Shown here piece after piece: positions 5,716-8,398 of a stretch of DNA of 8,398 nucleotides. This DNA is from Dehalococcoidales bacterium (lineage in GTDB: Bacteria; Chloroflexota; Dehalococcoidia; Dehalococcoidales; UBA3254). The notes below the pieces were generated by a model. It saw only the letters and a list, made by a program, of their open reading frames with translations, was not told where the DNA came from and ran no database searches. Numbering within the stretch: the stretch's first letter is position 1; every line of letters starts with the position of its first letter. A program made the position numbers and the translations under genes. The stretch covers positions 1 to 8,398 of the forward strand of contig JAFGOB010000167.1 in assembly GCA_016926695.1 (NCBI GenBank). The letters run 5' to 3'.

Positions 5716-5980
5716 TGCTGCTTCCTCCGTTATCAGAATCTTGAGGAGTTAGATTTACATAGTTGTCAGGGGTCCAATCTATTTCTTTTTTCAGTATTAT
5801 TCTGGATTCGGTTGTTTCCGTAACGTCCTGGGGAGAGAGTAACAGGACGGCATCAGATTGCCAGTGTTGTACGCTGAATTTCCTGATATCCCCCGTCCAG
5901 GTGTCCCTTATGATATGATTAATTGTCCCCAGTATTTTCCCTTGAGAATCCAGCACCTCTGTTCCATACTCTACTTCCAT
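5696..5980 (-). CDS. PRC-barrel domain protein
   Basis: The 94-residue product has a PRC-barrel domain at about 4-65. GTEVLDSQGKILGTINHIIRD is the typical first half (G-x-x-V-x-D-x-x-G-x-x-L-G-x-V), followed by the strand TGDIRKFSVQ and a LLLSPQDV segment before ILKKEID. The last ~20 residues are acidic and rich in Gly, Ser and Asn. PRC-barrel domains occur in photosynthetic reaction centre subunit H, the ribosome maturation factor RimM, and many small stand-alone bacterial proteins of unclear role, some linked to stress or membrane surfaces. AAGGAGGT seven bases before the ATG is a near-perfect ribosome binding site. It lies 33 bases downstream of the membrane-anchored protein gene and overlaps the 54-residue gene, so the three are probably one operon. 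Confidence 0.85.
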   Translation of the reverse strand: MEVEYGTEVLDSQGKILGTINHIIRDTWTGDIRKFSVQHWQSDAVLLLSPQDVTETTESRIILKKEIDWTPDNYVNLTPQDSDNGGSSNEDNQA

Positions 5981-6013
5981 CTCAAATACCTCCTTGATTG
6001 ATGTATCAGCGGT

Positions 6014-6331
6014 TTATTTTTGGGTGGATACGGGATACCCCGTTCTGCGGATTACAAGATTATTGCCCTCGGCAGTTTCCTCCAGGTCAATACGTGCATC
6101 TCCGATGCTGACCTCCAGTGTTTTATCAACTACAAGTATAATCTTGTCCCGGTACCGAATAACCCGGTCGCTGCTGCGGGGAGTATCGGTCTGCAGGGTG
6201 AATCCCGAGTTTTCTTCTCTCACGCGTAAGCTCTCATCAGGCCTTAAATGACTTGCCTTCAAAGCCTCGAATAGAACCGCTGCCGCTAATTGACTTATAG
6301 AGATCATAATTATAAACAGACTCCAGCGCAA
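6014..6331 (-). CDS. Small membrane-anchored hypothetical protein
   Basis: The 105-residue product begins MRWSLFIIMISISQLAAAVL, one hydrophobic segment (about 4-22) with a basic N-terminus. It is a likely uncleaved signal anchor or signal peptide. The remaining ~80 residues are charged and have alternating strand-like stretches (VIRYRDKIILVVDKTLEVSI, NNLVIRRTG), so a small beta-rich domain outside the membrane is plausible. No family is recognised. The start is TTG at 6331 with a weak GAGA six bases upstream; an in-frame TAA 18 bases upstream of the TTG excludes a longer form, and the next ATG (6307) would cut into the hydrophobic segment. It is first in a probable three-gene operon with the PRC-barrel gene. 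It lies 145 bases after the regulator gene; no convincing promoter was found in that gap. Confidence 0.65.
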   Translation of the reverse strand: MRWSLFIIMISISQLAAAVLFEALKASHLRPDESLRVREENSGFTLQTDTPRSSDRVIRYRDKIILVVDKTLEVSIGDARIDLEETAEGNNLVIRRTGYPVSTQK

Positions 6332-6459
6332 TTTTGTCTCTTTTTTATTTTAAATATATGCTATTGATAGATGCATCGGGAAGATGGCTAAATAACTCCG
6401 GCAGGAAGATTCAATTGTTCAACCGGATAGACTATATACAGATAGCCCGTTTGGAGAGG

Positions 6460-6478
6460 AAAACTGACCGATCAGTCT
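6460..6478 (-). terminator. UCGG-loop terminator at the regulator's 3' end
   Basis: On the minus strand AGACTGA (6478-6472) pairs with TCAGTTT (6467-6461), including one G-T pair, around a TCGG tetraloop, and TTTCC follows. UCGG tetraloops stabilise short stems. The hairpin overlaps the TAG stop of the regulator (6479-6477), so it could separate the regulator transcript from the downstream three-gene cluster. Confidence 0.45.
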
Positions 6479-7157
6479 ATGAAAAGCTTTCGGTATTAAT
6501 ATCTTCAGTCAGGCCCTGCTTGATAGCATAGGCAGCGATTTGCTGGCGGTTCTTGAGATCCAGTTTGGTCAGTATATTATGCAGATGTATCTTCACGGTA
6601 TGATGCGAGACCATCAGGTTGCTGGCGATTTCGCGGTTCGTAGCACCTTTGGCTATGAGGGTTGCCACGTCTCTTTCACGTTCTGTCAGGCAGAAAGCGG
6701 GACCTGATTTGATTTTGACGTCGATTTTTTCCTGAAGGTATTCGCTTACCTCGCTGGAAATCACAACGTCGCCTTTTGCCAATAGCGTGATAGCCTGGAT
6801 AAACTGTTCGTAGCTTTGAGTTACCGATAAAAAACCCGTAGCTCCGGCTTTCAGGGCATCCGGCGACTCGCCCTTTCCTGAAGGAGTGGTTAATACAACC
6901 ACAATTCCGGCCAGTTTTTCATTCAGCTTGCTGACAGAATCTATCCCGTGCGGGAGTATCCCTGTGTCTATGAGTATGATCTCCGGATGCAATTCGGTTA
7001 CGGCTTGATAAAGCCCTAATTCCGAATCAACCTGTTTAAGGATTTTAAAGCCTGCATCGCTTAGTATACGTGCGATTCCTTCACGCAGAAGTGCATAAGG
7101 ATGTCCCAGTACTATAGACGCGTTTTCCTGCGTTGGGGTGTCCTTCTTTTGCGACAT
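6477..7157 (-). CDS. NarL/LuxR-type regulator with degenerate receiver domain
   Basis: The 226-residue protein has the two-domain plan of NarL/FixJ response regulators. The C-terminal LuxR-type helix-turn-helix is intact: LTERERDVATLIAKGATNRE (157-176), then IASNLMVSHHTVKIHLHNIL (177-196) and a KLDLKNRQQIAAYA end. The N-terminal receiver (about 14-125) is poorly conserved at its active site. The usual acidic pair before HP-x-x-x-REG is missing (SIVLGHPYALLREG), and the conserved lysine of the G-Y-L-L-K motif is replaced in GFLSVTQS. An aspartate at the phospho-acceptor place remains (D64, ILIDTGIL). Phosphorylation in the usual way is therefore doubtful, and the protein may respond to a ligand or act constitutively. 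No histidine kinase gene is adjacent. The ATG at 7157 has no ribosome binding site, but a promoter lies almost directly against it. The likely targets are the nearby minus-strand genes or its own promoter. Confidence 0.85.
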   Translation of the reverse strand: MSQKKDTPTQENASIVLGHPYALLREGIARILSDAGFKILKQVDSELGLYQAVTELHPEIILIDTGILPHGIDSVSKLNEKLAGIVVVLTTPSGKGESPDALKAGATGFLSVTQSYEQFIQAITLLAKGDVVISSEVSEYLQEKIDVKIKSGPAFCLTERERDVATLIAKGATNREIASNLMVSHHTVKIHLHNILTKLDLKNRQQIAAYAIKQGLTEDINTESFS

Positions 7158-7195
7158 AACATGTTACATTATATCAATTCCTGCCGATACTTCAA
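7157..7195 (-). promoter_or_regulatory. Promoter giving a leaderless regulator mRNA, with a 10-bp palindrome
   Basis: On the minus strand TTGAAG (7195-7190) and a perfect TATAAT (7173-7168) are 16 bases apart. Transcription should begin near 7161, only about four bases before the ATG at 7157. This fits the absence of a ribosome binding site. The palindrome TAACATGTTA (7157-7166) covers the expected start point and could be an operator, perhaps for autoregulation. Confidence 0.5.
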
Positions 7196-7212
7196 ATAAC
7201 CCGCCAGCGAAG

Positions 7213-7224
7213 AACCGTACGGTT
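7213..7224. repeat. 12-bp palindrome upstream of the regulator promoter
   Basis: AACCGTACGGTT is a perfect 12-bp palindrome centred about 23 bases upstream of the regulator's -35 box. CCGC (7201-7204) and GCGG (7226-7229) flank it asymmetrically. The position fits an activator or repressor site, though a chance palindrome is possible. The rest of the gap between 7158 and 7270 shows nothing more that can be named. Confidence 0.35.
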
Positions 7225-7270
7225 AGCGGCAGAATTATGGGACAGGGTGATCTGTTAATCGACCGGTCTA

Positions 7271-7312
7271 TAAAAACGGCCCCGGCACAACCGGTATAAA
7301 TTGCGCAGGGGC
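7271..7312 (-). terminator. Strong intrinsic terminator of the DUF11 protein gene
   Basis: On the minus strand GCCCC (7312-7308) and GCGCAA (7306-7301) pair with TTGTGC (7290-7285) and GGGGC (7283-7279). This gives an 11-pair stem with one internal mismatch and a 10-nt loop, followed by CGTTTTTA. It lies about 107 bases after the stop of the surface-protein gene; those 107 bases hold no other feature I can support. Confidence 0.75.
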
Positions 7313-7418
7313 TAAAATTGATCTATATGTAGTGTAGTGTCTTTCGGAAAGATTGCCAATAATTTAGCTTTATTTCATTGTATAGAGAAGTCTGAGACGC
7401 TAAAGTAGCTATCTGAGC

Positions 7419-8398
7419 TTAGTTCTCTTTGCGTCGTCTGAATAACAGGAAAATTACGCCTGCTGCCGGAATAAGACATAAAGACAGCCGGGGGGCCAGC
7501 ATTCTTGATTTGCTGATATCGATGACCTCTCCGCCGATGGCCGGTATTATTACCCTGGTATTCTGGCTGAGACTGTTATTATCATAATCCGGGTCAGTCT
7601 CATTGCCGGTGACCTGGGCTGTGTTTGTAAGGTCAGTTTTAGACAATGATTCGGCCATGATCTCCAGGATGAGGGATGCAGCTTCTCCGCTGGCCAAATT
7701 GCCTATCGTCCAGATGCCGGTGCTGCTGTCGTATTTCCCTTTGCCGGGGGTTGATGAATGACAGGTTGCCCCGGAGGGCAGGGTATCGGTCGCACTGACA
7801 CCGGTTACATCAGAGGGCCCATTGTTTAGAACCGTAAGGGTATATATATAGCAATAGCCGATATGCGCCGCAGCATTGCCGGTACCGGTGATTGACAGGT
7901 CAGCTTCAGAAACGATGCCGGTGAGGTCGTTACCCGTGTTGTTAGCGGTATCAATTTCACCTGTGCCGGAAACAGTAACGCTGTTGGTGACCGGATCGGG
8001 TGCAGCCTGGTCCACGTTCACTGTCAGGGAGATTAGCGGATAGCTGTCGCCGGCTGCCAGGGCATCGCTGCGGGTGCAGGTCAGCGTAACGGGATCACAG
8101 GTCCAGCCCTCCCCGTTTAATCCAGCGGTATGAAGGCCTGCCGGAAGGGAGTCATTTACTGTGACCGTTCCGATAGTCGGCCCGGTACCGTTGTTGGTTA
8201 CCGTAATGGTATAGGTCGCCCCGGTCTGGCCCCGCTTGAAGCTGCCGGTATGGGTTTTAGTAATAGTCAGGTCAGGAGGCTGGTAGTTGCCGAAGTGGTT
8301 GGCCCTGTCCTTCTGGCCGGAGGTCAGGGTCACATCCCAATCGCCGTCGCCGGGGATATCGGGAAAGGTCTGTACCCAGCCGGTCTGGAGTACCTGGC
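7419..8398 (-). CDS. DUF11-repeat surface protein, 3' part (5' end outside window)
   Basis: The frame is open to the right edge with no start signal, so the visible 325 residues are the C-terminal part of a larger secreted protein. A GTG at 8333 is in frame but lies inside a domain. Visible residues 1-40 (QTGWVQTFP, then DVTLTSGQKDRANHFGNYQ) match the end of a prealbumin-like SdrD B/SpaA-type domain. Two DUF11 domains follow: about 41-157 (PDLTITKTHTG, YTITVTNNGTGPT, VNDSLPAGL) and about 165-282 (ADLSITGTG, YTLTVLNNGPSDV, ATDTLPSG, DYDNNS). The tail has IPAIGGEVIDISKSRMLAP, a hydrophobic helix at about 304-319 and a basic FRRRKEN end, which suggests anchoring with the bulk outside the cell. 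Such proteins are thought to be adhesive or structural. The strong terminator downstream indicates a separate transcript from the regulator gene. Confidence 0.85.
   Translation of the reverse strand, partial: QVLQTGWVQTFPDIPGDGDWDVTLTSGQKDRANHFGNYQPPDLTITKTHTGSFKRGQTGATYTITVTNNGTGPTIGTVTVNDSLPAGLHTAGLNGEGWTCDPVTLTCTRSDALAAGDSYPLISLTVNVDQAAPDPVTNSVTVSGTGEIDTANNTGNDLTGIVSEADLSITGTGNAAAHIGYCYIYTLTVLNNGPSDVTGVSATDTLPSGATCHSSTPGKGKYDSSTGIWTIGNLASGEAASLILEIMAESLSKTDLTNTAQVTGNETDPDYDNNSLSQNTRVIIPAIGGEVIDISKSRMLAPRLSLCLIPAAGVIFLLFRRRKEN

Noticed and set aside
6334..6531. Plus-strand 65-codon frame between the regulator and the membrane-protein gene
   Set aside because: Its second part is antisense to the regulator, the sequence has no family resemblance, and there is no ribosome binding site.
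7201..7312. Structured leader RNA or riboswitch for the regulator
   Set aside because: The promoter found at 7168-7195 places the transcript start downstream of this stretch, and the hairpin at 7279-7312 fits a terminator of the preceding gene.
8331..8333. GTG at 8333 as the start of the DUF11 protein
   Set aside because: The frame stays open to the window edge and the upstream codons (QTGWVQTFP, GDGDWD) continue the same domain, so the gene begins outside the window.

Overview
The window looks like part of a bacterial chromosome of Chloroflexota type, possibly Dehalococcoidia. This is an inference from style, not from a marker gene. The clues are small catabolic enzymes in sparse transcription units, a divergent NarL-type regulator, and a DUF11 surface protein whose tail (GGEV, a Lys, then LAP before a membrane helix and RRRKEN) resembles surface proteins I associate with that group. 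No rRNA, tRNA, CRISPR array or intact mobile element is visible.

Region 1 (about 1-1200, + strand) is a graveyard of accessory genes. A GIY-YIG-like N-terminus with a probable frameshift is followed by a perfect 20-bp palindrome. Next comes a RhuM-family protein cut off at its GGGRYF motif. It runs directly into a Walker A fragment of an OLD-family ATPase, which is frameshifted and then joined to the last ~90 residues of a UvrD-like helicase. An OLD nuclease followed by a UvrD helicase is the gene pair of the Gabija anti-phage system, so this is most simply a collapsed Gabija locus whose three fragments lie in three reading frames. A hairpin with a T-run closes the region.

Region 2 (1330-4150) holds two intact metabolic genes transcribed divergently from a 229-bp spacer with a plausible sigma70 promoter on each strand. 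They are an MmgE/PrpD-family protein on the minus strand and an enolase-superfamily (muconate lactonizing enzyme subgroup) enzyme on the plus strand. Together they suggest a small carboxylic-acid pathway of unknown substrate.

Region 3 (4217-5370, minus) is a single ATP-grasp ligase related to D-Ala-D-Ala ligase. It has a good promoter. Its only strong ribosome binding site precedes a 9-codon upstream ORF that overlaps the ligase start.

Region 4 (5476-7195, minus) holds a NarL/LuxR-type regulator with a degenerate receiver domain, apparently made from a leaderless mRNA. After a UCGG-loop terminator comes a three-gene cluster: a membrane-anchored small protein, a PRC-barrel protein, and a 54-residue protein whose start lies inside the PRC-barrel gene.

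Region 5 (7271-8398, minus) is the 3' part of a large surface protein with a prealbumin-like segment, two DUF11 domains and a C-terminal membrane anchor. It is followed by a strong intrinsic terminator, and its 5' end lies beyond the right edge. No known novel system is demonstrated. The most unusual items are the Gabija relic, the divergent MmgE/enolase pair, the upstream-ORF ligase, and the degenerate regulator beside the PRC-barrel operon.
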